DNA from: Deltaproteobacteria bacterium
Lineage (GTDB): Bacteria; Desulfobacterota; DSM-4660; Desulfatiglandales; Desulfatiglandaceae
NCBI GenBank assembly: GCA_019307945.1
Contig: JAFDIS010000012.1
Location: 1-64,000 of the forward strand
DNA length: 64,000 nucleotides
Direction of reading: 5' to 3'
The notes below the pieces were generated by a model. The model searched no databases. It had not been told where the DNA came from and saw only the letters and a program-made list of their open reading frames with translations. Numbering within the stretch: position 1 is the first letter of the stretch; every line of letters begins with the position of its first letter. A program made the translations under genes and the position numbers. This document shows, in pieces, positions 16,972 to 26,078 of this stretch.

Positions 16972-17507
16972 ACCTGGTCCTCCTTTTCATTGTCGACTCG
17001 ATTCGGGACGCTAAACCATCACGCCCTTTGCACCTGGTGAACCATTTCTCTCCTGGGAAGTCTCTTTCGGCTATCCCCTCCTTTCGAACGCAAGCCGCGA
17101 TTACATTTTGCGTACTTACCACAGGTGCGTAAAAATTTCCTCAAAAAAATGCCCACTTGGGCCCAACGACCATGCTCGGGCTGAGGTATGGAAAAGCCTC
17201 AGGATTGAAAGGGCCCTGGCCGGTGACCGCAATTGATCCGTCAGCGCCTGGGATTTCCGGGCGAGGACACCACTTTACCGTTGTAGTATATCCCAAAATG
17301 AACGTTTCAAATTTTGATGGGATATCTTTTCATGCATATGAACCATTTATATAGTGATCTTCGATAATGGATCGTGGCCTGAAAGGGTTGATAGCGTGTG
17401 TCTTGTTTCCTTTCCAAAGACCAGGGTCGAAAGCGATCTCCCCATCATGGGATCACGCCTGCCGCAGTTGCGGGATTTCACCCGGTCTTGGCCCTCGGCG
17501 AAGGGCC
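16972..17507. other. 536-bp non-coding region between the DUF362 operon and xth
   Basis: It must hold the promoter of the - strand DUF362-AOR operon, but no clear -35/-10 pair stood out to me. An AT-rich inverted repeat lies at 17288-17325 (separate entry). Short open frames here have no ribosome sites or family features. Confidence 0.6.
17288..17325. repeat. Interrupted inverted repeat ATATCCC-AAAAT / ATTTT-gat-GGGATAT
   Basis: Left arm ATATCCCAAAAT (17288-17299) pairs with ATTTT (17311-17315) and GGGATAT (17319-17325), with a 3-nt bulge and an 11-nt loop. It could be an operator or a terminator for xth; it lacks a clean T-run on either strand. Confidence 0.6.
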
Positions 17508-18290
17508 TCAGCCTGAGTCACCCAGATCGAACTCGGCCACGAGAAAGGTGTGATCTGAAGGCTTGGGAAGCATACGGGCGGCAACGTCGATCCAGGCGTT
17601 CGAGCATCGCCGAGAAAGGGGTTCCGTAGCCAGAATATAGTCGACCCGCCATCCCATACGCCGCTTGACGGCGTTTGGAACCCGGTAGTCCCAAAACGTG
17701 AAGTGGCCCCCTTCAGGATGATGTTTGCGAAAAACATCGTGCAGCCCCCAGTCCATGAATCGGCGCAGCACGGCACGCTCCTCCGCGTGGAACCCCACTT
17801 CGCCCTCCAGGCCCTCTGGATCAAAGACGTCCACCGGCTCCAGGGCCACGTTGAGATCGCCTGCGACAATCAGGGGTTTTTCGGGGCGATAGCGGTCCGT
17901 CACGTGGGCCAGAAGGGTCTCCAGGAACTTCAACTTATCCTGGAATTTTTCGCTTCCCACCTGAAAACCCTGGGGGACGTACACGTTGATGACGGGGATG
18001 TCATCGAAAGAGGCACTGAGGAACCGGGCTTCCGTGTCACCCTCCGAGAAAAGGTCCCTCAGTATCCTGCGGCAAGGGCGCCGGCTGATGAGCGCCACCC
18101 CATTGTAGGCCTTCTGGCCGCGGCTGACCACCTGGTAGCCCTGATCCTCGAAATCACGGACCGGGAAAGCCTCGTCCCGCACCTTGGTTTCCTGGACAAG
18201 GAGCAGATCGGGTCGCTCCCGCCGGAGCCAGTCGCAAAGCAGGGGCAGGCGGGCCCGAACCGAGTTGGCATTGTAGGTGGCGAGCTTCAT
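17508..18290 (-). CDS. xth: Exodeoxyribonuclease III
   Basis: 260 aa, the usual length. Family motifs are present: MKLATYNANSVRARLP, LLLVQETKVRDE with the metal-binding glutamate, YNGVALIS, VAGDLNVALEPVDVFDP with the catalytic aspartate and asparagine, and the terminal SDHTFLVAEF with the catalytic histidine. It is a class II AP endonuclease and 3'-5' exonuclease for base-excision repair. The start overlaps the metG stop (TGATG), so it is the last gene of the tmk-holB-ricT-metG-xth operon. Confidence 0.95.
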   Translation of the reverse strand: MKLATYNANSVRARLPLLCDWLRRERPDLLLVQETKVRDEAFPVRDFEDQGYQVVSRGQKAYNGVALISRRPCRRILRDLFSEGDTEARFLSASFDDIPVINVYVPQGFQVGSEKFQDKLKFLETLLAHVTDRYRPEKPLIVAGDLNVALEPVDVFDPEGLEGEVGFHAEERAVLRRFMDWGLHDVFRKHHPEGGHFTFWDYRVPNAVKRRMGWRVDYILATEPLSRRCSNAWIDVAARMLPKPSDHTFLVAEFDLGDSG

Positions 18291-20194
18291 CAGGATACCC
18301 TGCAGCCCGCCTCCACCCGGCCGTCGGGCGCCAGGAGGTGGACCCCTCCATCATCCACGGCCGCCAGAATCATGCCCTGGGACTCCACCCCCATAAGTTT
18401 GGCTGGAGCCAGGTTCGCAACCAGCACCACCTGCCGGCCCACCAGTTCATTGGGATTGTAATGCCCGGCCAGCCCCGCCACCACGGTCCTCGTCTCGCCC
18501 ACATCCACGGTCAGACGGAGCAGTTTCTTGGACTTGGGGATGGCCTGGGCCTCGCGGATAATCCCCACTCTGAGGTCCAGTTTCTTAAATTCGTCAAAGG
18601 ATATGATCTCCATGGGTTTCTCCTCGGCAACCTTCTCCGCAGCCTGCGCACGCCTTTTCCGCTCCTTTTCCTCCACCCGCGGAAAGAGGGCCGGTGCACG
18701 GCAAAGGGGTCTCACCGGCTTTTCCCCACCCCACCGCGCAAGATCCGACAGGGTGAGTTGCGCGCCCTTTTTCCCCAGCCCCAGTTGCTCCTGGATCTTT
18801 TCCGCCGAGGCCGGCATGAAGGGCCACAACAGGCCCGAAACAACCTTCAGGACTTCCACCACATGAAAGAGCACGGTGGCCAGCCGCTCGCGATCCTTCT
18901 TGGCGAGAACCCACGGGGCCGTGGTGTCGATGTATTTGTTCACCTTCCCTATGAGCTCCCAGACGGCGATCAGGGCTTTGTGAAAACCCAGTTCCCTCAT
19001 GTGCCTGTCATAGGGATCCAGCAGGGCGAGGGCCGACTCCCGCAGTTCGTCGTCCTCCCGGTCAGGCGCCCCCCCCTTGGGGAGCTCACCCTTGAAGTAC
19101 TTATGGACCATGGTCAGGGCGCGGCTTACCAGGTTTCCAAGGTCGTTGGCCAGGTCCGCGTTGATCCGTGCAACCAGCGCTTCCTCGCTGAACTCGGAGT
19201 CCAGTCCGAAGACCATATCCCGCAAGAGAAAATACCGGAAGGCATCCAGGCCGTAGATGTCCACAAGATCCAGGGGCCTGACCACGTTGCCCAGGCTCTT
19301 GGACATCTTGCCCTCATTGATGTTCCAGTACCCGTGCACGTTGAGGTGGCGATAAGGTTCGATGCCCGCCGAGCGCAGCATGCAGGGCCAGTAGATGCCG
19401 TGGGGCTTGAGGATGTCCTTGGCGATCATGTGCTGGGCTGCGGGCCAGTAAGTCTTGAAGCGTTCTCCGTCCGGGAACCCGAGGGCCGAGATATAGTTGA
19501 TGAGGGCGTCGAACCAGACGTAGGTCACGAACCGGTCGTCGAACGGCAGCGTGATACCCCACTCCAGCCGCGACTTTGGGCGTGAGATGCACAGGTCTTC
19601 GAGGGGCTCGCGCAGGAAGGCCAAGACTTCGTTCTTGTAGCGCTCGGGCCGTATGAAATCGGGGTTCTTTTCGATATGATCCACGAGCCAGTCCTGGTAG
19701 CGGCTCATCCGGAAGAAATAATTGGCCTCCCGAATGACTTCAGGCTCTGTGAGGTGATCCGGGCACTTTCCGTCCACCAGTTCCCTCTCGGTATAAAACC
19801 TTTCGCACCCGAAGCAGTAAAGGCCTTCGTAATCGCTGTAGTAGATGTCGCCCTTTTGGTTCACCCGATCCAGGATAATGCGCACCACGTCCTTGTGTGC
19901 CCTGTCAGTGGTGCGCACGAAGTAGTCGTTTGAGATGTTCAGCTTGGGCCAGAGGTCCCGGAACAGGCCGCTGATCCTGTCCACGTATTCCTTGGGCGTC
20001 TGCCCCTCCTTTTCCGCCGCTGCTGCGATCTTATCCCCGTGCTCGTCCGTACCTGTGAGAAAAAAGGTTTTCTCCCCCGCAAGGCGGTGGAAGCGATTCA
20101 GCACGTCGGCCACGATGGTGGTATAGGCGTGCCCGATGTGAGGGGCGGCGTTGACATAATATATGGGCGTCGTCACGTAGAACGTTCCGGACAC
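18290..20194 (-). CDS. metG: Methionyl-tRNA synthetase with C-terminal tRNA-binding domain
   Basis: 634 aa, GTG start. The class I signature HIGH is in APHIGHAYTT (residues 16-25), and a zinc knuckle of the single type is near 130 (CFGCERFYTERELVDGKCPDH). KMSKS is in EGKMSKSLGNVV near 295. The C-terminal 110 residues form an EMAP-II-like tRNA-binding domain (FKKLDLRVGIIREAQ, LVANLAPAKLMGVESQGM), after a lysine/glutamate-rich linker. It charges initiator and elongator tRNA-Met. It starts 6 nt after the ricT-like gene and overlaps xth by one base. Confidence 0.96.
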   Translation of the reverse strand: MSGTFYVTTPIYYVNAAPHIGHAYTTIVADVLNRFHRLAGEKTFFLTGTDEHGDKIAAAAEKEGQTPKEYVDRISGLFRDLWPKLNISNDYFVRTTDRAHKDVVRIILDRVNQKGDIYYSDYEGLYCFGCERFYTERELVDGKCPDHLTEPEVIREANYFFRMSRYQDWLVDHIEKNPDFIRPERYKNEVLAFLREPLEDLCISRPKSRLEWGITLPFDDRFVTYVWFDALINYISALGFPDGERFKTYWPAAQHMIAKDILKPHGIYWPCMLRSAGIEPYRHLNVHGYWNINEGKMSKSLGNVVRPLDLVDIYGLDAFRYFLLRDMVFGLDSEFSEEALVARINADLANDLGNLVSRALTMVHKYFKGELPKGGAPDREDDELRESALALLDPYDRHMRELGFHKALIAVWELIGKVNKYIDTTAPWVLAKKDRERLATVLFHVVEVLKVVSGLLWPFMPASAEKIQEQLGLGKKGAQLTLSDLARWGGEKPVRPLCRAPALFPRVEEKERKRRAQAAEKVAEEKPMEIISFDEFKKLDLRVGIIREAQAIPKSKKLLRLTVDVGETRTVVAGLAGHYNPNELVGRQVVLVANLAPAKLMGVESQGMILAAVDDGGVHLLAPDGRVEAGCRVS

Positions 20195-20200
20195 TTTATC

Positions 20201-21037
20201 TCATCCTCTTTTCTTCTTCGACGGTTTTTTCCTGGCGGGGCGCTGCTGTAGCAGGTCACTGAGGCCTACCTCAACCTCTTCTCCAGAGTCCAGTTGGAGG
20301 GTGAGCGTTTCCTTGAGCACATTCTGCCGTATCACCTTGCCCTCTCCCAGTTTGCTCACCACCCGCTTGCCGGTCTTGGGTAAGTGATCCTTCATCTTCT
20401 CATAGTAGCGGTGCTCGTAGGTCAGGCAGCACATGAGCCTGCCGCACATTCCCGAAATCTTGGAAGGATTCAGGGACAGGTTCTGCTGTTTGGCCATCTT
20501 GATGGTCACAGGCGCGAAGGTATTCAAAAAGGTGGCACAGCACAGGGCCCGACCGCAGGGTCCCAGTCCCCCCACCATCTTCGCCTGATGGCGGACGCCG
20601 ATCTGACGCATCTCGATACGGGTCCTGAACTTCCCCACCAGGTCCTTGACCAACTGCCGGAAATCCACCCGACCGTCGGCAGTGAAATAGACGACGACCT
20701 TGCTCCCGTCGAAACGCCTCTCCACGCACACGAGTCGCATGGGCAGAGATCTTTCCCTGATTTTCTGATAGCAGAAGGCGTAGACCTTCCGTTCCAGTTC
20801 CACCCCCCGCTCGTAGCGTTCGACCTCCTCCTCCGTTGCCAGGCGAAAAACCTTCTTGAGGGGCCTCTTCGGGGCCTTGCCCGATCGGACCCTGGGCTCC
20901 GTGCAAACATATCCTATGGCAGGGCCTTCCTCTGTGATGACCATCACTTTGTCCCCTCTTTTAAGGACGAAGTGCCCTGAATCGAACTCTTGGGTCTTCC
21001 CGTCGTGCTTGAATCGAACGCCTACGATCTTGCTCAA
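20201..21037 (-). CDS. ricT: PSP1 domain protein (RicT/YaaT-like)
   Basis: 278 aa, TTG start overlapping the holB stop as TTGA. The PSP1 C-terminal domain is clear: FTADGRVDFRQLVKDLVGKF, TRIEMRQIGVRHQAKMVGG, LGPCGRALCCATFL, and GMCGRLMCCLTYEH. These cysteines bind iron-sulfur clusters in the Bacillus Ric complex, where RicT helps control RNA processing and sporulation signalling. In this lineage only the gene context is known: between holB and metG, as in many bacteria. A lysine-rich tail (KKPSKKKRG) ends the protein. The gene symbol is by homology. Confidence 0.88.
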   Translation of the reverse strand: MSKIVGVRFKHDGKTQEFDSGHFVLKRGDKVMVITEEGPAIGYVCTEPRVRSGKAPKRPLKKVFRLATEEEVERYERGVELERKVYAFCYQKIRERSLPMRLVCVERRFDGSKVVVYFTADGRVDFRQLVKDLVGKFRTRIEMRQIGVRHQAKMVGGLGPCGRALCCATFLNTFAPVTIKMAKQQNLSLNPSKISGMCGRLMCCLTYEHRYYEKMKDHLPKTGKRVVSKLGEGKVIRQNVLKETLTLQLDSGEEVEVGLSDLLQQRPARKKPSKKKRG

Positions 21038-22095
21038 TGGTTCCTCTCAAGAATCCTGTCGGGATCCCCCCTCCATTCACACAAGCGCCTCAAAGCGAGG
21101 ATCACGTGCTCCAAGACCAGGCCGGGGTTCCTGTTCCGGCTCAGATCCTGCCCGGCCTGGGTTATGATCTGAACGCTATGGATCAAATTTCCAATTTTAA
21201 AAGATTTAGCGCTTTTTTTCAACTTCTGGGAAAAATCCACATTCACGATGATGGACTCGGGCCCCCCGGTCTTAAGCACGAGCAGATCCCGATACCAGTT
21301 AGCCCACGTCTCCAGAAGGTCCTGAAGCCCGCCTCGGGCCCTGTCCCCACCCTGAGCCCCCAGCGGCTTGAGGCCTTCGGCCAGTTGCAGGGCGTAGGGC
21401 AAGGCCTTTTCCTGCGGCACCTTGACCAAGGCCATGAGTTCGTGAAGCCACTCCTGCCTCGCTTCAAGAAACCCGGAATCCTTCATCCTCAGGGCCTCGC
21501 CGAGGCTGCCCCGGCATACCCGGGCCAGGACGACTGCCGAGTCCCGCTCCACTTCCTCCCGCTCCATCAGATACTGCTCGATCTCCTCGGGGGTCAGGGG
21601 GCGGAAAGGAACCCTCTGGCACCGCGAAACGATGGTGGGAAGCAGATCCAGCGGCTCCGTGGCGCTGAGGATCAGGATGTTGCCGGGGGGCGGTTCCTCA
21701 AGGGTCTTGAGGAAAGAATTGGCCGCCTCGTCGGTCAGGGATTCGGACCGCTCCACGAAGCAGACCCTGTAGCCGCCTTCGTTGGGGGCGAAAGAAAGGG
21801 CGCGATTCAGTTCACGAATCTGGTCGATCTTGATGAACTGGCCCTCCGGGGCCAGCTTGACGAAATCCGGGAAATTCTCCGTCCTGATCTTCCTGCAGGT
21901 GGCGCACACCCCGCAACTGTCGTCCGCCTCGGGGTTCATGCAGTTGAGCGCGGCCGTGAGGGCCCGAGCCGTCGAGGCCTTGCCGATCCCGGGAATCCCC
22001 GTGAACAGGTAGGCATGGGGAATCTTTTCCCGGGCCATGACCTGCGTGAGAAAGGCCTTCGCCCTCTCCTGGCCGATGATGTCGGAAAAACGCAT
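21034..22095 (-). CDS. holB: DNA polymerase III delta' subunit
   Basis: 353 aa from ATG 22095 (RFSDIIGQERAKAFL). The P-loop is FTGIPGIGKAST near residue 35-45, slightly altered from GxxGxGKS/T. The zinc-binding module is CMNPEADDSCGVCATCRKI, and LILSATEPLDLLPTIVSRCQ holds the sensor and SRC motif. It is part of the clamp loader together with delta and tau. It lies 10 nt after tmk, the arrangement seen in many genomes. The open frame upstream of 22095 is not needed. Confidence 0.93.
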   Translation of the reverse strand: MRFSDIIGQERAKAFLTQVMAREKIPHAYLFTGIPGIGKASTARALTAALNCMNPEADDSCGVCATCRKIRTENFPDFVKLAPEGQFIKIDQIRELNRALSFAPNEGGYRVCFVERSESLTDEAANSFLKTLEEPPPGNILILSATEPLDLLPTIVSRCQRVPFRPLTPEEIEQYLMEREEVERDSAVVLARVCRGSLGEALRMKDSGFLEARQEWLHELMALVKVPQEKALPYALQLAEGLKPLGAQGGDRARGGLQDLLETWANWYRDLLVLKTGGPESIIVNVDFSQKLKKSAKSFKIGNLIHSVQIITQAGQDLSRNRNPGLVLEHVILALRRLCEWRGDPDRILERNH

Positions 22096-22105
22096 GGGGC
22101 CTCGG

Positions 22106-22747
22106 CTATGTGCCCTGGCCGGGCAGGTGCGGTCGGATACGGGCAAAAATCTCCGCTTCGATCTCCGCCTCATCTCGCTCCGCGTCGATCACCACGAACC
22201 GCCCGGGCTCCCCTTCGGCCAGTTCCAGATAGCCCTTCCGCACCGCTTCGTGGAAGACGATCCGCTCCCTCTCAAAACGATCCTGGCCATTGTGGGGGGT
22301 CCTTTGATTTCTTCGCAGCGCCCTTGCAAGTCCGGTCTCCACGGGACAGTCGTGAAGAAAAGTGAGATCCGGGGCGATGCCCGCGCAGACGTGCTCGTTC
22401 AGGAACCGGATGAAGGCCTTGTCCAGTCCCCTGGCATATCCCTGATACACTGTGGTGGCATCATAGAAGCGATCGCAGACCACCCATTGACCACGGTCCA
22501 GGGCGGGACGGATGACCTCTTCGACGTGCTGGGCCCGGTCGGCCTCGTACAGGAGCAGTTCGCACAGCGGAAGTAAATCCCGATTCCGCGCGTCGAGAAG
22601 AATCCGCCTGACCTGCCGGCCCAGGCGCGTGCCCCCAGGCTCCAGTGTTCTAACCACGTCCACACCAAGGCCCAGCAGACGACGTACGAGACGATCCGCC
22701 TGGGTGGTCTTTCCGCTGCCTTCGATCCCTTCGAACGTTATGAACAC
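22106..22747 (-). CDS. tmk: Thymidylate kinase
   Basis: 213 aa from GTG 22747 with GGGAG about 9 nt upstream; the longer frame to 22822 does not fit the family. The P-loop is FEGIEGSGKTTQ at residues 5-16. LEPGGTRLGRQVRRIL is the dTMP-binding DR/EPGGT loop, and VCDRFYDATTVYQGYARGL follows, with the LID-region arginines in FERE. It phosphorylates dTMP to dTDP. It is the first gene of the operon with holB, ricT, metG and xth. Confidence 0.95.
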   Translation of the reverse strand: MFITFEGIEGSGKTTQADRLVRRLLGLGVDVVRTLEPGGTRLGRQVRRILLDARNRDLLPLCELLLYEADRAQHVEEVIRPALDRGQWVVCDRFYDATTVYQGYARGLDKAFIRFLNEHVCAGIAPDLTFLHDCPVETGLARALRRNQRTPHNGQDRFERERIVFHEAVRKGYLELAEGEPGRFVVIDAERDEAEIEAEIFARIRPHLPGQGT

Positions 22748-22948
22748 CGATGCGCTCTCCCTCCGGGCTCGCCCCGCAACCCGTGGATTTGGTACAGGCG
22801 GTGAGTATAGAGAAATCGGCAAGGCGAATCAAGGCTGAAGGCCCGAGCCCTCTCCCGGGCATCTCCTGGGGACCCAGGGGGGAGGATGAATCCAATTTAT
22901 TGAAATTTCACAATAAAAACGGCACATCATTTTTTTGTCATTTTCTTG

Positions 22949-22976
22949 TTGACAAGTGCCGAAAAATGACTAAAGT
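22949..22976 (+). promoter_or_regulatory. Sigma-70-type promoter for the DksA-like gene
   Basis: TTGACA (22949-22954), 16-bp spacer, TAAAGT (22971-22976), in an AT-rich patch about 250 bp upstream of the start at 23228. TGTCA (22937-22941) and TGACA (22950-22954) form an inverted repeat across the -35 element that could be an operator. The rest of the 480-bp intergenic region (22748-23227) shows nothing else clear. Confidence 0.5.
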
Positions 22977-23227
22977 TGCAAATCTTTTGATTTTTCCCAT
23001 GGTTTTCCGACCCGCCCCCGCAAACGCGCCAGGGATATTCCACGTTTGTTTCAGCAACAGCCGTGACGCACCAGCGCTGAAGAGGCGCCGGGGGCCTGAA
23101 GGAGGCGGCAGCAGGCCGGCGCACATTGCACCGACGGCCGTGGGCAGTGGCCGCCTTCGCCATCGGCATCCTGGTGCGCGATGGGGCTTGCGGGTGATAG
23201 GCCTGGGGGAAAAGGAGCGTGTTTGAA

Positions 23228-23812
23228 ATGTCGGATGATAGAGAAAACTTTATTGATGCGTTGCTGAAGAAGAAGGAAGACACGGAAACAGCCTTGAGGC
23301 GCCTGCTCGAAGCTCAAAAGGAATCCACGAGCCAGATGTCCGAAGACCTGCTTTCCGATGAGTTCGACTCGGCTCAGAGGGAGGTGGCCGTTCAGGCCCA
23401 GTACCGGCTTATCGAGAAAAAGACGGAGGAACTGAAACGCATCGACCGATTGATACTGCAGGTGCGTCGGGACGAGGATTTCGGGATTTGCGAGGAATGC
23501 GGAGAACCCATTCCCCCTGCCAGGTTGTTGATCGTCCCGGATTCCACGCTGTGCGTAACCTGCCAGCAGGAGGCCGAAAAGGTCCACAGGGCCAGGAGCG
23601 TGTCTCTTCAGGCACCCTCCCTCCCGGGCCGAAAACAGTGGGAGTGGGAGCAGGATGCCGATTCCGGTCTCCCCGATCTCGAGGACGATTCGCTGGGAGA
23701 CGGTCTGGAGATTTTCGAGTTTGAGGAAGACTCACAAGGGGGTCCAAGCGGCATGATATCCGGAATTTACGGCGACACGGGCGGCGAGGACACCAGGGCA
23801 TCCGCCATGTGA
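23228..23812 (+). CDS. TraR/DksA-type zinc-finger protein
   Basis: 194 aa from ATG 23228, with GGAG 10 nt upstream; the in-frame GTG at 23219 is too close to that site. An N-terminal coiled coil (DALLKKKEDTETALRRLLEA onward) is followed by the C4 zinc finger CEECGEP...CVTCQQEAEK near residues 85-110. DksA-family proteins bind RNA polymerase in its secondary channel and tune transcription with ppGpp. This one is longer than usual, with an acidic tail of about 75 residues (SGLPDLEDDSLGDGLEIFEF) of unknown role. It is monocistronic as far as can be seen. Confidence 0.85.
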   Translation: MSDDRENFIDALLKKKEDTETALRRLLEAQKESTSQMSEDLLSDEFDSAQREVAVQAQYRLIEKKTEELKRIDRLILQVRRDEDFGICEECGEPIPPARLLIVPDSTLCVTCQQEAEKVHRARSVSLQAPSLPGRKQWEWEQDADSGLPDLEDDSLGDGLEIFEFEEDSQGGPSGMISGIYGDTGGEDTRASAM

Positions 23813-23904
23813 GGATCCAACGCTGAAGATTTTTCATCGACTTCATTTTCACGAACGGGGTCCTTGCTTTCACCCCTTCCCATCACCACCGAGGAGGTAT
23901 CGCC

Positions 23905-25311
23905 GTGACGGAACTTTACTACCGTACTTGTACGGAACTGGTGGATCTCATCCGATCGGGAGAGCTTTCCCCCGTTGACCTGATGGAAGAAACTTTGAGG
24001 CGCATCGAGGCCGTGAACCCAAAGGTCAATGCCTTTGTGGCCCTGAGGCCCGAGGAGGCCCTGGCCGAGGCCCGGGAGGTGGCAAAACGCCTCGCCTCCG
24101 GTGACCCGGTGGGACCCCTCGCCGGAATCCCCCTGGGTGTCAAGGACCTGGAGGACGTGGCGGGCATGGTGACCAGTTTCGGCTCCGTGCCGTTCCGGGA
24201 TCATGTGGCGCAGACCGATTCCGTGCAGGTGGCGCGGCTCAAGGCGGCCGGTGCCGTGGTGGTGGGAAAAACGAACACACCTGAATTCGGTTTCACCGGG
24301 TTTACCAAGAATCGCGTCTACGGCACGACCCGGAACCCATGGAACCTGGAACGCACGCCCGGGGGCTCCAGCGGCGGCGCGGGTGCGGCCGTAGCGGCCG
24401 GAATGGTGCCCCTGGCCACGGGGTCCGATGCCGGTGGATCCATTCGGATCCCCGCCTCCTACTGCGGCTGTTTGGGGCTGAAGCCCTCATACGGGCGCAT
24501 CCCCATGGGGCCGGGCCCCATCCTGCACATGGCGGGAACCGCCGTTTACGGGCCTCTGTGCCGGAACGTGGAAGACGCGGCACTCTATCTGGACGTGGCG
24601 GCCGGATACCATCCGGCCGATCCCCATTCCCTCCCGGGCCCGGGCATCTCTTACAGGGAGGCCCTTTCCGCCCCCCTCCCCTCCCTGAAGATCGGATTCA
24701 GCCCCACCCTGGGCTATGCGAGGGTCCAGAAGGATGTGCTGCGTGTCGTGGAGGACGCGGCGGGGGCTTTCAGCCGCATGGGACATCGGGTCGAAGAGTG
24801 GGAGGGCGGTTTGCCCGACGTGAGTGATGCCTGGGCCCGCTGGATGAGCCTGGAGGTCTACGCTCAGGTCCATGAAAAATATGAACGGATACGTCCCGAG
24901 ATGGGAAGAACCCTTGCGGCATCCATCGACGAGGTCAGAGGCATGAGCGTGGATGATCAGGTCCTCTACCAGCGACTGCGAAGCGACCTGAACCGGGCGC
25001 TATGGGATTTCTTTGACCGTTTCGACCTGATGTTGACCCCCACAATGCCCACAGAGGCCTTCGGCGCCAAGGGTCCTCCGCCCTCCGAAATCGACGGAAT
25101 GCCCGTGCCCATCATGGGGGCCGTAGCCTTCACGTATCCTTTCAACTTCTCCGGACACCCCGCGGCCACGGTGCGGGCCGGCCTCACGGACTCCGGGCTC
25201 CCGGCGGGGCTACAGATCATTGGGCCGCGGCACCGGGATGACCTGGTCCTTCAGGCGGCACGGGCCTTTGAGCTGAAAAGACCCTGGAACCATCACTGGC
25301 CCCCCTGTTGA
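23905..25311 (+). CDS. Amidase signature family hydrolase
   Basis: 468 aa, GTG start with GAGGAGG 8 nt upstream. The Ser-cisSer-Lys machinery is complete: the lysine in [12 protein letters not shown] (near residue 82), the amidase signature [16 protein letters not shown], and [16 protein letters not shown] with the nucleophile serine. It hydrolyses a carboxamide. The family includes GatA, indoleacetamide and other amidases; no GatB or GatC neighbour is present, so a GatA role is unlikely here and the substrate is unknown. A strong terminator follows. Confidence 0.9.
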   Translation: MTELYYRTCTELVDLIRSGELSPVDLMEETLRRIEAVNPKVNAFVALRPEEALAEAREVAKRLASGDPVGPLAGIPLGVKDLEDVAGMVTSFGSVPFRDHVAQTDSVQVARLKAAGAVVVGKTNTPEFGFTGFTKNRVYGTTRNPWNLERTPGGSSGGAGAAVAAGMVPLATGSDAGGSIRIPASYCGCLGLKPSYGRIPMGPGPILHMAGTAVYGPLCRNVEDAALYLDVAAGYHPADPHSLPGPGISYREALSAPLPSLKIGFSPTLGYARVQKDVLRVVEDAAGAFSRMGHRVEEWEGGLPDVSDAWARWMSLEVYAQVHEKYERIRPEMGRTLAASIDEVRGMSVDDQVLYQRLRSDLNRALWDFFDRFDLMLTPTMPTEAFGAKGPPPSEIDGMPVPIMGAVAFTYPFNFSGHPAATVRAGLTDSGLPAGLQIIGPRHRDDLVLQAARAFELKRPWNHHWPPC

Positions 25312-25332
25312 GCACCTCGACGGCGGTGTGTT

Positions 25333-25358
25333 GATTTTTCCGCAGGAGCGGAAAAAAT
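25333..25358 (+). terminator. Rho-independent terminator after the amidase
   Basis: GATTTTTCCGC-agga-GCGGAAAAAATC: an A/T-extended perfect stem with a 4-nt loop, 22 nt after the amidase stop; usable in both directions. Confidence 0.85.
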
Positions 25359-25461
25359 CTCCTGAATGTCTACCGGCCTTGCGTACGCGTCCAGGGGAGG
25401 AATCGAACTTAACATATTGAAAAACTTAGGATTAAATGCAAATCCCTCAGCCCAGGCTGAA

Positions 25462-25478
25462 TTGGCACGAGTGTTGCT
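25462..25478 (+). promoter_or_regulatory. Sigma-54 promoter of the short unit at 25.5-25.86 kb
   Basis: TTGGCACGAGTGTTGCT matches the sigma-54 consensus TGGCAC-N5-TTGC exactly, with GG and GC 12 bp apart. The start of transcription would be near 25490, about 130 nt before the small reading frame at 25623. Upstream, 25380-25460 is AT-rich and could hold activator and IHF sites. Confidence 0.82.
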
Positions 25479-25622
25479 TTAAGAATACCGGAAGGGAAGG
25501 CTCCTGAGATGACGGGGCTTTCGTTGATCAAGGCATGACGGGTCTGCAGCCATTGGGTCGCCCCCTGCCGGGGTGGCGAGGGCCGTTTCAATATCGCTGC
25601 GGCCCGAAGAGATACGGTGGTA

Positions 25623-25811
25623 ATGATGCCTGCCAAGAGAAGTGGACAAAACGAACAACACGCCCCACGGCTCGACATCGAGGAGGTCCTGCAATCCTTC
25701 CGGGACATTGACCGGAAAATCGAGGCGTTCGTGGGAGAACGGAGCCCGCGTGGCCTTGACGGCCGGGAACCTGGCACCAGCGTCTCCCGCAGCAGACGAC
25801 CCAAAACCTAA
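25623..25811 (+). CDS. Small unknown protein (62 aa) or part of a regulatory RNA
   Basis: 62 aa from ATG 25623 (second ATG at 25626). The centre is a probable amphipathic helix (LDIEEVLQSFRDIDRKIEAF) and the tail is basic and arginine/serine-rich. The ribosome site is weak, so coding status is uncertain. What supports a real unit is its frame: a consensus sigma-54 promoter upstream and two hairpins with a T-run immediately downstream. The 130-nt leader also holds two ATGACGGG..CT starts (25508 and 25535) opening short peptides. It is not recognised. It could be a sigma-54-dependent small RNA. Confidence 0.4.
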   Translation: MMPAKRSGQNEQHAPRLDIEEVLQSFRDIDRKIEAFVGERSPRGLDGREPGTSVSRSRRPKT

Positions 25812-25824
25812 TGCAGGAATGAAT

Positions 25825-25863
25825 GGGGAGGTTTCCTCCCCTTACCGCCCGGGCGGCCTTTTT
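25825..25863 (+). terminator. Double hairpin terminator of the sigma-54 unit
   Basis: GGGGAGG-ttt-CCTCCCC (25825-25841) is followed by CCGCCCGGGCGG (25845-25856) and CCTTTTT (25857-25863). It ends transcription just after the 62-aa frame. Confidence 0.75.
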
Positions 25864-26078
25864 CTGAGTTCTTGCCACCGCGTGACGGGAATCATGAAAC
25901 CCGCATCAGAACCCCCCTTTGCTGCCCCCCCCCCCCGGTAGCCGGTGGACGTTTTTATGTGTCGGCGGCAGGCGCGGCCATCAGCACCCCCGGCGGGGGA
26001 AACCTATTGACGCCTGCTCCGGGCCTCTGGTAGAAGACACAGCATCTTTCAACGCCATTTCCGGACGGATTTGAGCCA
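25864..26078. other. Leader region of hisS with a 12-C tract
   Basis: No gene seen. It contains a run of 12 cytosines at 25925-25936, about 140 bp before the hisS start. No clear promoter was found. Confidence 0.55.

Noticed and set aside
25395-25420. GGGGAGGAATCGAAC, like the 3' end of a tRNA gene on the - strand
   Set aside because: No cloverleaf, anticodon arm or acceptor pairing could be found around it.
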